A stretch of DNA of 64,000 bases from Deltaproteobacteria bacterium (GCA_006226375.1 SBHC01000088.1:62001-126000), one strand, 5' to 3'. Shown: positions 9,701-18,881, numbered from the stretch's first letter. The notes: generated by a model from the sequence alone, not told the origin. Numbers and translations: made by a program.

Positions 9701-11066
9701 AAAGGAAAAATGTGACAAGAAAGACGATGACTGTGACGGTCAAGTTGACGAAGGTGACACCTGCGCGGTCATGTACCACCACTATGGACCGAGTGGAGCA
9801 CGGGCTCGTGGTATCGCCATCGACGCCCAGAATAACTTCTACTTTGTCGGGTTCTTTACCCAAACCCTCAACATTGGCCCCAGCGTACAGATGACCTCCA
9901 AAGGACAGTCCGATGGCTACGTTGCAAAGTTCAACTCCAAAGGCGAATACCTCTGGCACCGTCAACTTGGTGGAACCGCGCAAGACACAGCGGTCCGTGT
10001 TCGCCTGGACAGCCGGGGGAATGTCTATGTGGCTGGCCGATTTGAAGACAAAGTAACGTTTGGCAGCAAAACATTGACCTCTGCTGGAAAGGCCGATGGA
10101 TTTCTTACCAAGCTTGACCCCACAGGAAAGTTTTTGTGGACAACGCAGGTCAAAAGCGCGGAAAGCACGAACATTTCGGGCTTTGGTTTTGACCGAAACG
10201 ACAACGTGTTTATCACAGGAACCTTCACAGGCTCTGCCACGTTTGGTGCCACCCAGCTGACATCCAGCGGTGGTTCGGATGTTTATCTCTCCAAACTCAA
10301 CCCGACCAATGGCTCTTGGTCTTGGAGCAAACAGTTTGGTGGAGGAGCACCCACAACCTCCAGTCAGTTGGACGTCAGCAGCAAAAACGGAAACATCTTC
10401 CTCGCCGGTAAATACAAGGGAACGACAACGTTTGGTTCGAAGAAGATGACATCCTACTCCAGCGGCCGAAACCTGGACGGATTCTTTGTGATGTTCAACA
10501 GCTCAGGTACCGTTCAATGGGCCAAGAGTATCGGTGGGATCTTCGATGATGGCGGTGGAAAAGCAGTGCTCACGGATGGAAACGGCAACGTCTATCTCAC
10601 AGCCATTGTCAGCGGAAGCTTTACCATCGGGTCGACGAGATTTTCCAGCGGCTTTGATGACGGTTACCTGTTGAAGTTTGATGCGACAGGTGCGTTGCTT
10701 TGGGGCAAACTCGCGGACGCTCCCTTCAATCAAGGTATGACAGGTATCGCGCTAGACAAAACCGGCAACATCTACGTGTCTGGCTTCTTCTCGTCCTCCA
10801 TGTCTGTCGGTGGAACCACCCTGCGTAGCGCGGGCCGTGAAGATATGTGTGTACTCTCCTGGAAACCGGATGGGACTTACATCAAAGGTTGGAGAGCGGG
10901 AGGCTATGGAGAAGAGTATGCGCACGGTATTGCCGTCGCACCCAGCGGAAAGGTCTACGTCGCTGGAGACTTTGCCACCAACTACGGCCGTGCTGTGACC
11001 TTTGGGGCACGAAGCCACACAGCTGTCGCCAACAACGACAACGTTATCTGGGAGATCATTCCCTAA
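6753..11066 (+). CDS. Large cysteine-rich MopE-repeat/SBBP propeller surface protein
   Basis: The 1437-residue protein starts with a secretion signal ending VQLGC, which may be a lipobox although Q at -3 is unusual. Residues 30-330 are cysteine-rich. About 335-1005 holds twelve MopE-type motifs (C-D-x-x-D-N-D-C-D/N-G-x-x-D), each a calcium-like acidic loop with paired cysteines, separated by GTExKGxCKxGTQTC spacers. The last 430 residues contain about seven SBBP-type blades (for example GIAIDAQNNFYFVGFF and KFNSKGEYLW) forming a propeller. MopE of Methylococcus is a copper-binding outer-surface protein; in Myxococcota such repeats are common in cell-surface proteins of unknown role. A metal-stabilised, disulphide-rich extracellular rod is a fair inference. 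AAGGA precedes the ATG. The 3' end overlaps the convergent gene by 11 bp. Confidence 0.85.
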   Translation: MRKIFVGLQSTALKVAAALLLLVQLGCTGEVTVTNSVCDSCPDRCVQTEDKKSRCVTCLTDKQCRSIPGSTKVCTSDNRCICGSNVDCPAGLVCAGEQGCLECLSDANCNSADRPYCGQGNRCVRCTSGSVRSCSPPGTEKICNKGIQTCSTTGLWGECKGLLVCKEGESCSNGRCVPDCPELSACQLGEKSCISGPDDPGEYTVCVRNEKGCLEVSKEVQSCPGTQICRNGQCLPPTCSNSTCKVGETQCTDSKNVRTCALGSNGCPTWEASKPCPDSQSCSVDLSRCVVCLPGSTRPCYRGPEGTKDVGLCKSGTQTCNQDGNGWGACVGDVLPTKEACNDKDDNCNGQADEGCKCTNGTSRPCGSSVGACKEGTQTCQKGLWGNCVGQVLPTTEVCNGIDDNCDGKVDEAYSTLGQACSTGVGECSVTGKWVCGKDEKSVVCDAQAKPPSKELCDGLDNDCNGKVDDNLTPEPCGKQDGVCKGSYKKCGGVSGWISCGPGDYLTHASTYEEKETNCDGLDNDCDGTTDANLTQSCYGGDPGTEGKGLCKAGTQTCTAGKWGACQGEVKPSAEVCDGKDNDCNGSVDEGIAPKPCYTGPAGTEGKGRCKAGAQVCQNGKFGACAGEVLPLPSETCNNIDDNCNGSVDENVTQSCYTGASGTSGKGLCKAGTQTCSAGKFGACVGEVKPTTETCDNKDNDCDGQIDNGVTKSCYNGPAGTQNKGICKSGTQTCTAGTFGACVGEVKPDSTEACDTKDNDCDGQIDEGCACVDNTVRDCGTDEGECKKGKQTCSSGQWGACVGEVKPTAEVCDGKDNDCNGKVDESWTTLGKSCSMGLGECQRTGKWVCKTDMSDVECDAQPGAKQTETCDNKDNDCDGQIDNGVTKSCYSGPTGTEGKGICKAGTQTCSAGTFGACVGEVKPQSSEVCDNKDNDCNGMVDEGLTRACYTGAAGTEGKGTCKGGTQTCSAGKWGTCAGQVVPVKEKCDKKDDDCDGQVDEGDTCAVMYHHYGPSGARARGIAIDAQNNFYFVGFFTQTLNIGPSVQMTSKGQSDGYVAKFNSKGEYLWHRQLGGTAQDTAVRVRLDSRGNVYVAGRFEDKVTFGSKTLTSAGKADGFLTKLDPTGKFLWTTQVKSAESTNISGFGFDRNDNVFITGTFTGSATFGATQLTSSGGSDVYLSKLNPTNGSWSWSKQFGGGAPTTSSQLDVSSKNGNIFLAGKYKGTTTFGSKKMTSYSSGRNLDGFFVMFNSSGTVQWAKSIGGIFDDGGGKAVLTDGNGNVYLTAIVSGSFTIGSTRFSSGFDDGYLLKFDATGALLWGKLADAPFNQGMTGIALDKTGNIYVSGFFSSSMSVGGTTLRSAGREDMCVLSWKPDGTYIKGWRAGGYGEEYAHGIAVAPSGKVYVAGDFATNYGRAVTFGARSHTAVANNDNVIWEIIP
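7767..9755 (+). repeat. Coding repeat array of twelve MopE-type units
   Basis: Twelve degenerate units encode C-D-x-x-D-N-D-C-D/N-G. Several inter-unit segments are nearly identical at the DNA level: the stretches around 8840-8960 and 9380-9500 both encode ETCDNKDNDCDGQIDNG, GVTKSC and GTFGACVGEVKP. This suggests recent unit duplication by unequal recombination. Confidence 0.8.
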
Positions 11067-12009
11067 CCTTGCTGGAGTGTTGAAAGACTGCTCCTTCAGG
11101 GATATGGTCGGAGAGAGGACAATTGGCCTCATCGCGAAGTTTGCAGCGACGAGGCAAAAAGAGAGAACTCGCCGGCCGTATCGCCTGGTAGGCTTTTCGA
11201 CGGTCAAGGACACGCACCAGCGAAAGTTGCTCCGAGACAAAGAAGAAGTCCAGCCGCCCCCCAAACCAATGCGTCCTCCCACGTTTGTGTGGCTTCGGAA
11301 AGAAGTCACGCAGCACCTCAGTCATCACACGATATCCTTTTGACCCCGGACCAAAGTTAAAGTCCCCCCCCACCAACAAGCGCTTGCGCTTGAGGTAACC
11401 ACTTCGCTTCATAATCTGTACAAGGGTTCGAGCTTGTGGGTGGTTTCCAGGACGAGCGGACAGGTGCACGTTGACAATGTCGATGGGTGCACCTTTCGAA
11501 GGCACAATCGAGACCGCTGCAGCGCAACGTTGATGGTCAGGCCATAGTGAACCCAGGTCATGACAACGTGTGTGTTCTCTACGAAAACGTGCGCGGCGAA
11601 CCGCGATGGCGACAGCGCTGTGGGTTCCTCCATCTTTCCGCTTGGCACATGTGCACGAATGGAACGAGTGGGTCTTGGAAAGCGCCTTCCCAAGGGCCTC
11701 TATCGCTTTGTCATCCTCCAGTTCTTGGAACAAAACCACATCAGGAAGAGGGTGACGATGAGATGGAACGCCAAGGTCCCGCCCCAACGTCCCCAAGGCT
11801 TGAACCAACCGCGGGACACGATGTATTTCCCGCAACTTCCATGTGTTCACGGTCAACACACTGAGTTGTTCAGCAGGAACCCAAGGTCCACGAAGGGTCG
11901 AAGCAGGCTTCATCTCCTTGAGAGTCAGAGAACAACCTGTGTTCCATAAGAAAAGAAGTGGCAGCCAAGCAACCACAAACGCCAAAAGAACCCAACTCAG
12001 TTTCTTCAT
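11056..12009 (-). CDS. Exported endonuclease/exonuclease/phosphatase-family protein
   Basis: The chosen ATG at 12009 gives a 317-residue protein that begins with a signal sequence (MKKLSWVLLAFVVAWLPLLF) ending NTGC, a possible lipoprotein site. A longer in-frame opening upstream has no signal. EEP-fold motifs appear in order: VNTWKL, LFQELED (metal-binding Glu), NVHLSARPGNH, GGDFNFG (Asp/Asn pair), RLDFFFV and SDHIP (catalytic Asp-His). The family includes Mg-dependent nucleases, sphingomyelinases and phosphoinositide phosphatases; an exported member most likely attacks nucleic acid or lipid phosphodiesters, but the substrate is unknown. It is downstream of, and on the same strand as, the large membrane protein at 12197-14638. 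Its 3' end overlaps the convergent MopE gene by 11 bp. Confidence 0.78.
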   Translation of the reverse strand: MKKLSWVLLAFVVAWLPLLFLWNTGCSLTLKEMKPASTLRGPWVPAEQLSVLTVNTWKLREIHRVPRLVQALGTLGRDLGVPSHRHPLPDVVLFQELEDDKAIEALGKALSKTHSFHSCTCAKRKDGGTHSAVAIAVRRARFRREHTRCHDLGSLWPDHQRCAAAVSIVPSKGAPIDIVNVHLSARPGNHPQARTLVQIMKRSGYLKRKRLLVGGDFNFGPGSKGYRVMTEVLRDFFPKPHKRGRTHWFGGRLDFFFVSEQLSLVRVLDRRKAYQAIRPASSLFLPRRCKLRDEANCPLSDHIPEGAVFQHSSKVRE

Positions 12010-12196
12010 GATGTCACTCGACAACAGCAGGAATGCCCCTGGTCCAACAAGACGAGGGCCACACAATGTCCGAACAACCCTCTCTGACAACATCATGAAT
12101 ATAGTTCGAGTCTGAGGAACAGCAAAGGTGCCGCGCTCCAATCCAGCGCAGCGCTTCTGGAGACATCGTTCTCTACGACGAACAAACGCTCCAAAG

Positions 12197-14638
12197 CTAC
12201 TTGTGCATACGACGATGCCGAGCGATGGCCACATTCAACTGTTGCTGAAGCTGCTTCATCTGTGCGTTCGCTTGGGCTTTCGAGAGGCTTGGAAACGAAC
12301 CTTGGTACAAAGCAAGCAAGGCTTTCACCTTTGCGCGAACGTCACCGTCCAGATCTTGCTTTGCAAGTTGGATCAAGGCACGCTCAAGGGCGTCTGTCTT
12401 TGCCCCAAGGCTCTTGAGCAACTTCAGATTGCTCCGCAGTTGCGCTTTTTGCGTAGGATAACCCAGCTGAAAGAAGTAAGGGTTTCCTGGCGTGGTCATC
12501 AAGCCTTCCAACGCGGGCAAGAGAGGGGCACCTGCTTTCTTCAACGAAAGCAAAAAAATCCGGATACGCCCGGACAAGGTATACCCAAGTGTCTTTTTCT
12601 TTTGGATCCACTGCGCCAAAACGGGCAAGGCAAGAGCAGCACGTTCCTGAAAAACCGACAGCGCATGCAGTGTCCAGAACGCGTCGCTCTGTGGTTGTCG
12701 CTGGAGCAACTCCAGAAGTGCGTCCAGGAGAGGGTTGTTCTTGTTTTTCGCCTTTTGACGACTCACCAACGCCTGAATCCTCGTAGCCGTCTCGGAGGAT
12801 ATTTCCTTTTGTTTGGCGATATGACGAGCAAGAACGACCCCCAGTTGATGACTTGCTTCAGGAGACAATGTGTTCCAGACTTCACCTCCCCAACGTTCTA
12901 ACAGCACCAAAAGAGGGATCGGTCCATGCCCTTGGGATAGCTTCACAAGCTTTTGAACCACTGCAGCTTTGCTTTGGGTTGTTTTTGAAGTGAGCAATTC
13001 CAGTTGAAGCCCCATGCTCTGCAACATCGGCTTGTTCGACGAAAGCAACGACTGCAACGAAGCCTTCGTCACCGTTGAGAGCACGTTCTTGCAAAGCTGT
13101 GCTTGGTACATCCCCTTCGCCGGGTTTCGGCAAAGTTGCAACACAAAGAATGCACCCTTCCCCTTCTCCAATACGTTGTTGCCTTGCAACATGGTACGAA
13201 GCCTTTGTTCCAGCAACGGACGTGTTTGCTGAGGAAGGTTGAAATGGTACAGAACCAGCAACTGATTGACCCAATGCAGCCAGTACAAGTGTTGCGTCGT
13301 TGCAGACGCTGTCTTGTATTGACCCAGCGTGTCATGCAGCACCTGATTTTCATAGTCCTTGCCGAAACACCGCTCCAGCGCGACGCGCAGGCTGCTATGT
13401 ACCCCTGATTCTCCAACCTTTTGGGTACGAAAGGTATCCCAGACCTGACTCGTTACCACATCAAGAGGAGGCTCTTTCTGGTAATGAAGATGCGACTTGG
13501 GAAGCAAAGCCGTCACATACAATTGCACCAACTGTTCTTTGAGAAAGGCTTGCTCTTTGGGAAAAGCATGGTAGACGGGACAAAACAAGTCGCTTCCAAA
13601 CCCAACAGGTTTCTTGTCCACATGAACACGAAACAGCCAGTGCAGAAACATCCGGCGTCGTTTGGGTTTCCCTCGAAAGAAGGAGACCATCGGGAACTCT
13701 TTCTCTTTTGCGACATCCCCCATCGCAAACAACACATGAAAAGGCATGACAAACGTTGACGGCTCAGACTCCCACATCTTCAGAATGACCGCAGCCACTT
13801 CTTCCCGAGCCGCTCTGTTGTACCGTGAAGGATCCAACAACAATAGCTTCTCTTTGCGAGAGAGGCGTGGGTCCAACGCGACACCCTGCGCCAACGTTGC
13901 ACGCTCACCTTTGGCCAACCGGTCGACACTCACAAACGAATAGGGAGTGAGAACCAAAGGCCCCACTGTCACGACAACAAGGCCGATATAGACGAGGACG
14001 CTTGGACGCGAACGTCGCCAGGGCAGATAGACACCAAAGAAGAGAAAACCACCAGCCAAACATAGAAAAGGAACCAGATACCAAAGAAACGCTGCCCCAT
14101 ACGATAGGAGGGCAACACCCGCACCATAAAAAAGGAACAAAACCCCCCGATGCGTTGCAAGTTCATAAGGCGAGAGTTTGTGAGGAAGAGCGGCCAAAAC
14201 AAACCGAGTCCGAAACCCAACGGCCAACACAACCAACAACACCATGCAGCTGATCGCAACAAGCTCCACAGGGCCGACAGGAAAACCCAAGCCGACCCAG
14301 GCAGCGGAGAGCCAAAGATAAAGTCCGACGGTCAGAAAACCCTGACTCAACCACGTTCGGCTAGAGCGATAAGACCGGACCACATGAAAAGAATACACAA
14401 AAAACAACAAATAGAACCAGGCGACTGCAGCGTGTCCAACAAGAAACAACGTGAGCTTAAAGCCCGAAGGAGACGGCATCTTTTGAAGCTGAGAGGACAG
14501 ACTCTCAAGAGTCACATAGTGATAGCTTGCGAACGCAAGGGCAGCACTTGCCAACACAGAAACGACAAGCCAGGCTGTCCAACTCCGTCCTGACTCGGGG
14601 GAAGTTATCGTTGCGGTCAGGGTTGCATCTTGGGTCAT
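12197..14638 (-). CDS. Large polytopic membrane protein with helical C-terminal domain, unknown function
   Basis: I do not recognise this 813-residue protein. The first 265 residues contain about eight or nine strongly hydrophobic helices (such as WLVVSVLASAALAFASYHYV and FLWYLVPFLCLAGGFLFFGV). The remaining 550 residues are soluble, leucine- and glutamine-rich helices resembling HEAT/TPR-like solenoids (for example VVQKLVKLSQGHGPIPLLVLLERWG). The C-terminus is a coiled-coil-like KAQANAQMKQLQQQL. A start at 14638 is supported by GTGGAGTG 8 nt upstream; longer openings upstream lack a ribosome site. It is probably co-transcribed with the phosphoesterase downstream and divergent from the SBBP lipoprotein. 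Confidence 0.7.
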   Translation of the reverse strand: MTQDATLTATITSPESGRSWTAWLVVSVLASAALAFASYHYVTLESLSSQLQKMPSPSGFKLTLFLVGHAAVAWFYLLFFVYSFHVVRSYRSSRTWLSQGFLTVGLYLWLSAAWVGLGFPVGPVELVAISCMVLLVVLAVGFRTRFVLAALPHKLSPYELATHRGVLFLFYGAGVALLSYGAAFLWYLVPFLCLAGGFLFFGVYLPWRRSRPSVLVYIGLVVVTVGPLVLTPYSFVSVDRLAKGERATLAQGVALDPRLSRKEKLLLLDPSRYNRAAREEVAAVILKMWESEPSTFVMPFHVLFAMGDVAKEKEFPMVSFFRGKPKRRRMFLHWLFRVHVDKKPVGFGSDLFCPVYHAFPKEQAFLKEQLVQLYVTALLPKSHLHYQKEPPLDVVTSQVWDTFRTQKVGESGVHSSLRVALERCFGKDYENQVLHDTLGQYKTASATTQHLYWLHWVNQLLVLYHFNLPQQTRPLLEQRLRTMLQGNNVLEKGKGAFFVLQLCRNPAKGMYQAQLCKNVLSTVTKASLQSLLSSNKPMLQSMGLQLELLTSKTTQSKAAVVQKLVKLSQGHGPIPLLVLLERWGGEVWNTLSPEASHQLGVVLARHIAKQKEISSETATRIQALVSRQKAKNKNNPLLDALLELLQRQPQSDAFWTLHALSVFQERAALALPVLAQWIQKKKTLGYTLSGRIRIFLLSLKKAGAPLLPALEGLMTTPGNPYFFQLGYPTQKAQLRSNLKLLKSLGAKTDALERALIQLAKQDLDGDVRAKVKALLALYQGSFPSLSKAQANAQMKQLQQQLNVAIARHRRMHK

Positions 14639-14956
14639 TCTTTCACTCCACAGGTTCAGCCTTGGTTGGGTATCTAACAAAAGAATCTTTCTATAACAAT
14701 CGAGAGAGAGGTCAAAGCTGCACATCCCAGACCACAAAAGAGGCATGGGACACAAGGCATCAACTCCAGGAACAACCAACGGCAACCTGGAATGCGGCAC
14801 CAAGACAAGGCCGTCCACTCGTTCACCACAGTGCTATGAATTCTTTGGTTGCCGAGAAAGGACAAGCGCTGGGTGAAGCCCTTGTACTTTCGTTGGGAAT
14901 CCTCCATAGTTCGGCTTTCCCTCGCAAGCCAGTCACCCCCTTTGAGATATCTCGAC
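14639..14956. other. Divergent intergenic region
   Basis: This 318-bp spacer lies between the membrane-protein gene (minus) and the SBBP lipoprotein (plus). I see no supported gene. A perfect 10-bp palindrome GAGATATCTC (14944-14953) sits immediately before the lipoprotein start and could be a regulator site or part of the ribosome-binding region. Confidence 0.45.
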
Positions 14957-16654
14957 ATGAGCAAAAGTCTAACGTTGGTCTGTTGTATCCTGGCGTTCTG
15001 GGCATGGACCTCGTGCCTGAACGAGCCAACCCATCGCCCCTGCAAGAATCACAACGACTGTGCGAACATGGTATGTGTGAACGGACAATGTGACCCTCAG
15101 TCTGAGCAACCAGCCGAACATCCCGTCCTCGATGCCAACACCTCGGCAGATGCCACTCAAGCACAGCCCGATCTCCTGAGCAACTCCGAAAAGTCAGGAG
15201 CGACAGACAAAACTGCTGGAGACCTACCTGCTGGCTCAGACACCGCACCTGAACAACAAGTCGACCCAGACACCTTCCTCCCCTGCGCAACAGGTCAATG
15301 CCAAAGCACCACTGCCGGAAGTTCAGACAAAGACGAGACCCTTGGAATGGCCGTCGACACACAAGGCAACCTCTACCTCGTCGGTTATACCAACGGCGCT
15401 GCAAAATTTGGCTCCCTCTCCACCCCTGAACCACAAGGTAGAGAGGATCTGTTTGTCGCCAAGATGAAGCCAGATGGAACCTTTGACTGGGTTGTGACAG
15501 CAGGAGGCCCCAGCACCGACAAAGCACAAAGTGTTGCAGTCGGTCCTGGAGGAGAAATCTATGTGACGGGTTATTTCACACAGCGCGCGACGTTTGGAAC
15601 CACAACATTGCAGCGCCAACGAAGCAACAGAACCCCTTTTGTCGCTCAGCTTTCTCCACAAGGAAGCTTTGAATGGGTGGTCTCTGCGACCTTAAAAGAC
15701 CCCAAGCTGGATCGTGACGAAGGGCACGCAAGCGGCGAAGCCATCGCGGTCGATCCAAGCGGCGCAGTGTACGTTGCCGGTCGCTTCTCCATTGGGGACG
15801 TGCTGTTCTCCGTAGGCACAACAACAACACGCCTTAAGCACCAAGGGCAAGGCACCCAACGCTTGCAAGACCACATCTTCCTGACCAAGCTCGACGCCAA
15901 AGGGAACTACCTCTGGGTCCGTGGATTCGGCGTCAATGCAGCCGTCCAAGACATGGCTGTGGCACAAGATGGAAACACCTATCTGACAGGAACCTACCAG
16001 GATGACTTCTGCTTTATCGGCGATACATCCTGCGACACCTTGCTTCCCAACGCAGCCGAGGAAAGCCTGTATGTGGTTCACGTTGACTCTTCAGGCAGCC
16101 AGGTATTGTGGAGCCAAGGCACATCAAAGAAGAAGACCAAAGGACAGGCTCTGGCGCTTGGTCCGCCAGGTACCGGACTGCTCTATCTCACAGGTAGCTT
16201 TGAGAAGGGAGCCCAATTCGGAACCCACAGCCCGGCCAGCGCCCTTGACGCCGATATCTTTGTCGCTCAGCTCGACGCCAAAGGTTCGTTTGCTTGGGTG
16301 GTTCCAGGCGGCGGTTCCTCTTCCAGCAACTTGGGGCAAAGCATCGTCTCTGACACACAAGGGCAACTTTTCATCACAGGACAATTTACGGGCACGTTGG
16401 AATTGGGAAACACGGTGCAATCGAAAAAAAGGCCAGACCTCTTCCTCACGAAGTTTGACCCAACATCACGGAAGTTTGTGTGGGGGCAAGTCTTTGGATG
16501 CCAAACGAGTACAACCTCCGCCCATCTTGGCCTGCATCAAAAAACGCTGTATCTTTCCGGCTCGTTCCTCAATGCCTGCCAGTTCCCAGGGCAGTCACAA
16601 GCAACGTCCCCCCAAGGAAGTTGGGACTCGTTTGTGTGGTGGTTCACCTTGTAA
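14957..16654 (+). CDS. Lipoprotein with SBBP beta-propeller repeats
   Basis: Starting at the ATG at 14957 gives a 565-residue protein with a short signal (MSKSLTLVCCILAFWAWTSC) whose terminal Cys fits a lipoprotein site. A small disulphide segment (CKNHNDCANMVCVNGQC) comes first. A Pro/Ala/Asp-rich linker follows (about 40-110), then about seven SBBP-type blades: GMAVDTQGNLYLVGYTNGAAKFG, KMKPDGTFDWV, SVAVGPGGEIYVTGYF and so on. The blades resemble those at the end of the 6753-11066 protein. It is predicted to be anchored on the outer surface; a role in adhesion or scaffolding is inference. It is followed after 48 bp by the acyltransferase gene. Confidence 0.78.
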   Translation: MSKSLTLVCCILAFWAWTSCLNEPTHRPCKNHNDCANMVCVNGQCDPQSEQPAEHPVLDANTSADATQAQPDLLSNSEKSGATDKTAGDLPAGSDTAPEQQVDPDTFLPCATGQCQSTTAGSSDKDETLGMAVDTQGNLYLVGYTNGAAKFGSLSTPEPQGREDLFVAKMKPDGTFDWVVTAGGPSTDKAQSVAVGPGGEIYVTGYFTQRATFGTTTLQRQRSNRTPFVAQLSPQGSFEWVVSATLKDPKLDRDEGHASGEAIAVDPSGAVYVAGRFSIGDVLFSVGTTTTRLKHQGQGTQRLQDHIFLTKLDAKGNYLWVRGFGVNAAVQDMAVAQDGNTYLTGTYQDDFCFIGDTSCDTLLPNAAEESLYVVHVDSSGSQVLWSQGTSKKKTKGQALALGPPGTGLLYLTGSFEKGAQFGTHSPASALDADIFVAQLDAKGSFAWVVPGGGSSSSNLGQSIVSDTQGQLFITGQFTGTLELGNTVQSKKRPDLFLTKFDPTSRKFVWGQVFGCQTSTTSAHLGLHQKTLYLSGSFLNACQFPGQSQATSPQGSWDSFVWWFTL

Positions 16655-16702
16655 AAAGGGCCCACATACCGAAGAATCTCTACGAGAAAAAGGACAAGAT
16701 GG

Positions 16703-17947
16703 ATGCAACCGATCGATTCTTCACAGGTCAACGAACAGCCCAAAAAGACGCCAGAAGAAGACGCCCCTCACCTCCATAACAAAGAGGAGCCATCTGCCGA
16801 ACCCACAAGTCCTTCTCCACAGTGGAGCTTTCACTACCTTCGAGGCTTTGTCATCCTTCTTGTGGTGCTTCACCACGCGGTCCTGGCGTACACAACGTTC
16901 GTAACGTTCAATCCCAAGAATCCGATCACCAACATCAGCCCTGTTGTCGACAGCCAACGCTGGTCCGGCTTCAACTACATCGTAGCGTTCAACGACCTGT
17001 TTTTCATGCACTTGCTCTTTTTTGTATCGGGGCTGTTTGTGTGGGGTAGCTTGCAACGAAAAGGAATCCAGGCGTTCCTTCGCACTCGACTGACGCGGCT
17101 TGGTGTCCCCTTTGTGCTAGGTGTGCTGACATTGATCCCGCTCGCTTTTTATCCCACGATGTTACAGCTGGGTCGGATGCAAAACAAAACATTTGCCTTT
17201 GGAGACTACTGGTTGGGACTCGCCCAGCGAGGCTTCCCAACCCCTGGAACGCTTTGGTTCATCTGGTTGCTGCTCGTGTTTAACTTGCTTGCTGTTGCAT
17301 GGTTTTCGTTTAAACCCAACATGGGACAAACCAAAGAACCATCCGCAGTAACACGCGCCCTTCCCTTGTTTGTGAGACTGTTTGGTTGCGCGTTTGTTGC
17401 CCACCTGGCGATGCTTATCGTCGTGCATGAATACGCCTGGATCGGCGTGGGTCCTTTTGTTGTCCAGGGTAGCCGCATTCTTCTCTACCTTGTTTATTTC
17501 CTGGCCGGTGTCATTGTCGGGGCCCACGGACTCCAACGCTCCTACTTCGCAGCGAATAGCTCCCTGTCAAAACGCTGGTGGGCTTGGTTGGGAGTTTGTT
17601 TGCTGGCTTTCCTTCCGCTCGCGCTGCTACCTCCCAAAGTGTTCAAGGGTCAGCTTCATGGGCTCGTGCTCGTCACGTTGATCGGAGTGACTGCTCTCTT
17701 CGGATTTATCGGTCTGTTTCATCGATTGACCACAGGTAGAGTTCGCTGGATGGATAGCTTGAGCCAACACTCGTACGGTATCTACTTCGTCCACTATACC
17801 TACATCACATGGCTACAGTATGCTCTCTTGGATGTGAGCCTTCATCCGGCAGCCAAGGGATTGCTTGTCTTCTCCGGAACATTGGCCCTGAGTTGGAGCA
17901 CCGTTGCCTTGCTCCGTCGCATCCCCATCGTGGCCCGCATCATTTGA
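16703..17947 (+). CDS. Acyltransferase family 3 membrane protein
   Basis: The 414-residue protein has a charged, proline-rich N-terminal tail (1-40) and then about ten transmembrane helices. The opening helix YLRGFVILLVVLHHAVLAY carries the R-x10-H signature of acyltransferase_3 (PF01757, OafA/OpgC-like). Such enzymes transfer acyl groups from a cytoplasmic donor to sugars of surface glycans outside the membrane; the acceptor is not evident. AAAGGA lies 8 nt before the ATG. It sits between the SBBP lipoprotein and the lipase gene with short gaps, so the three may be one transcript. Confidence 0.83.
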   Translation: MQPIDSSQVNEQPKKTPEEDAPHLHNKEEPSAEPTSPSPQWSFHYLRGFVILLVVLHHAVLAYTTFVTFNPKNPITNISPVVDSQRWSGFNYIVAFNDLFFMHLLFFVSGLFVWGSLQRKGIQAFLRTRLTRLGVPFVLGVLTLIPLAFYPTMLQLGRMQNKTFAFGDYWLGLAQRGFPTPGTLWFIWLLLVFNLLAVAWFSFKPNMGQTKEPSAVTRALPLFVRLFGCAFVAHLAMLIVVHEYAWIGVGPFVVQGSRILLYLVYFLAGVIVGAHGLQRSYFAANSSLSKRWWAWLGVCLLAFLPLALLPPKVFKGQLHGLVLVTLIGVTALFGFIGLFHRLTTGRVRWMDSLSQHSYGIYFVHYTYITWLQYALLDVSLHPAAKGLLVFSGTLALSWSTVALLRRIPIVARII

Positions 17948-17975
17948 GAAAACCAAAGAAAAGGAAACCCAGTCT

Positions 17976-18845
17976 ATGACAACACCTCCTGCCCTTCCTC
18001 CCAAACCAGATTCGGAGGAAGAAGAGAAACAAGCATCGTTTTGGTCAACGGTGGGACGCTCCCTGCTCGTCGCAGGCTCAGCAACAGGACGAACCCTGGC
18101 CCATTGGAGCCAGCAAGCAGGGCAGACGATCGCCGAAACCTACCAAGCGATCGACCCTGATGTTCGACGGCACATCGCCCAGCTACCCTTAATGGCGTTG
18201 ACTTACCTGAGTCCAGGCTTTCGGAAACTGGAGTCGAAGCCTGATGATGGGCACCGGCCTCTGTTGTTTGTTCACGGCCTGGGTGGACACTCAGGAAACT
18301 TTGTGGGGATGCAGCTTTACTTTGCAACCATGGGCCGAAAGCGCACCTACAGTGTCCAGTTTGGTCGCTTGGAAGATCTGGAAGCGATGGCCGAACATCT
18401 TCGTCATTGCGTTCACACGGTTCGGACCAACAACCAGCTTGAGGCAAACCAATCCATTGATATCGTTGCCCATAGCATGGGCGGGATCGTAACTCGCTTG
18501 GCCTTGGAAGACCCAGAGACAGCCCAATCCATCGCTCAGGTTGTCACGTTGGGGACTCCTCACCAAGGCACCCACATGGCCCGCTTTGCTGCGACCCAAC
18601 ACATCGTATCGTTACGCCCCAACTCTGCCATTTTGGAGAAGCTGGAGCAACAGATCCCCTGGCAAGAGTCGCCTGTCCGCCCTCCTTTGGTTGCGCTATG
18701 GAGCCACTCCGATGTGCTTATCCTTCCCGCGGAGGGTGCGACACTTCAGGGAGCGACCAACATCGAAATGCCAAGCTACACCCACTACACCTACCTCCTT
18801 CATCCACAGGCCTGGAACAAGGTTTACCAACTGCTTGAGGAATGA
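17976..18845 (+). CDS. Alpha/beta-hydrolase, lipase/PGAP1-like esterase
   Basis: From the ATG at 17976 (AAGGAAA upstream) the protein has 289 residues. A proline/glutamate-rich N-terminus precedes the fold. The oxyanion region reads LLFVHGLGGHSGNF (about 97-109). The nucleophile elbow is AHSMGG with Ser167. A later HSDVLILP supplies the likely acid Asp, and a C-terminal histidine-rich segment (SYTHYTYLLHP) the catalytic His. This pattern is typical of triacylglycerol lipases and PGAP1-type esterases. There is no signal peptide, so it is probably cytoplasmic or membrane-associated. It starts 28 bp after the acyltransferase, suggesting a shared operon and perhaps a lipid substrate. Confidence 0.83.
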   Translation: MTTPPALPPKPDSEEEEKQASFWSTVGRSLLVAGSATGRTLAHWSQQAGQTIAETYQAIDPDVRRHIAQLPLMALTYLSPGFRKLESKPDDGHRPLLFVHGLGGHSGNFVGMQLYFATMGRKRTYSVQFGRLEDLEAMAEHLRHCVHTVRTNNQLEANQSIDIVAHSMGGIVTRLALEDPETAQSIAQVVTLGTPHQGTHMARFAATQHIVSLRPNSAILEKLEQQIPWQESPVRPPLVALWSHSDVLILPAEGATLQGATNIEMPSYTHYTYLLHPQAWNKVYQLLEE

Positions 18846-18881
18846 GGAGAGCCCAACAAAACCGTTGCAACAAGGAAGTTC

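Noticed and set aside
7767-9755. CRISPR-like repeat array
   Set aside because: The repeats are degenerate, in frame and encode a conserved cysteine/aspartate motif; spacers are homologous to one another.
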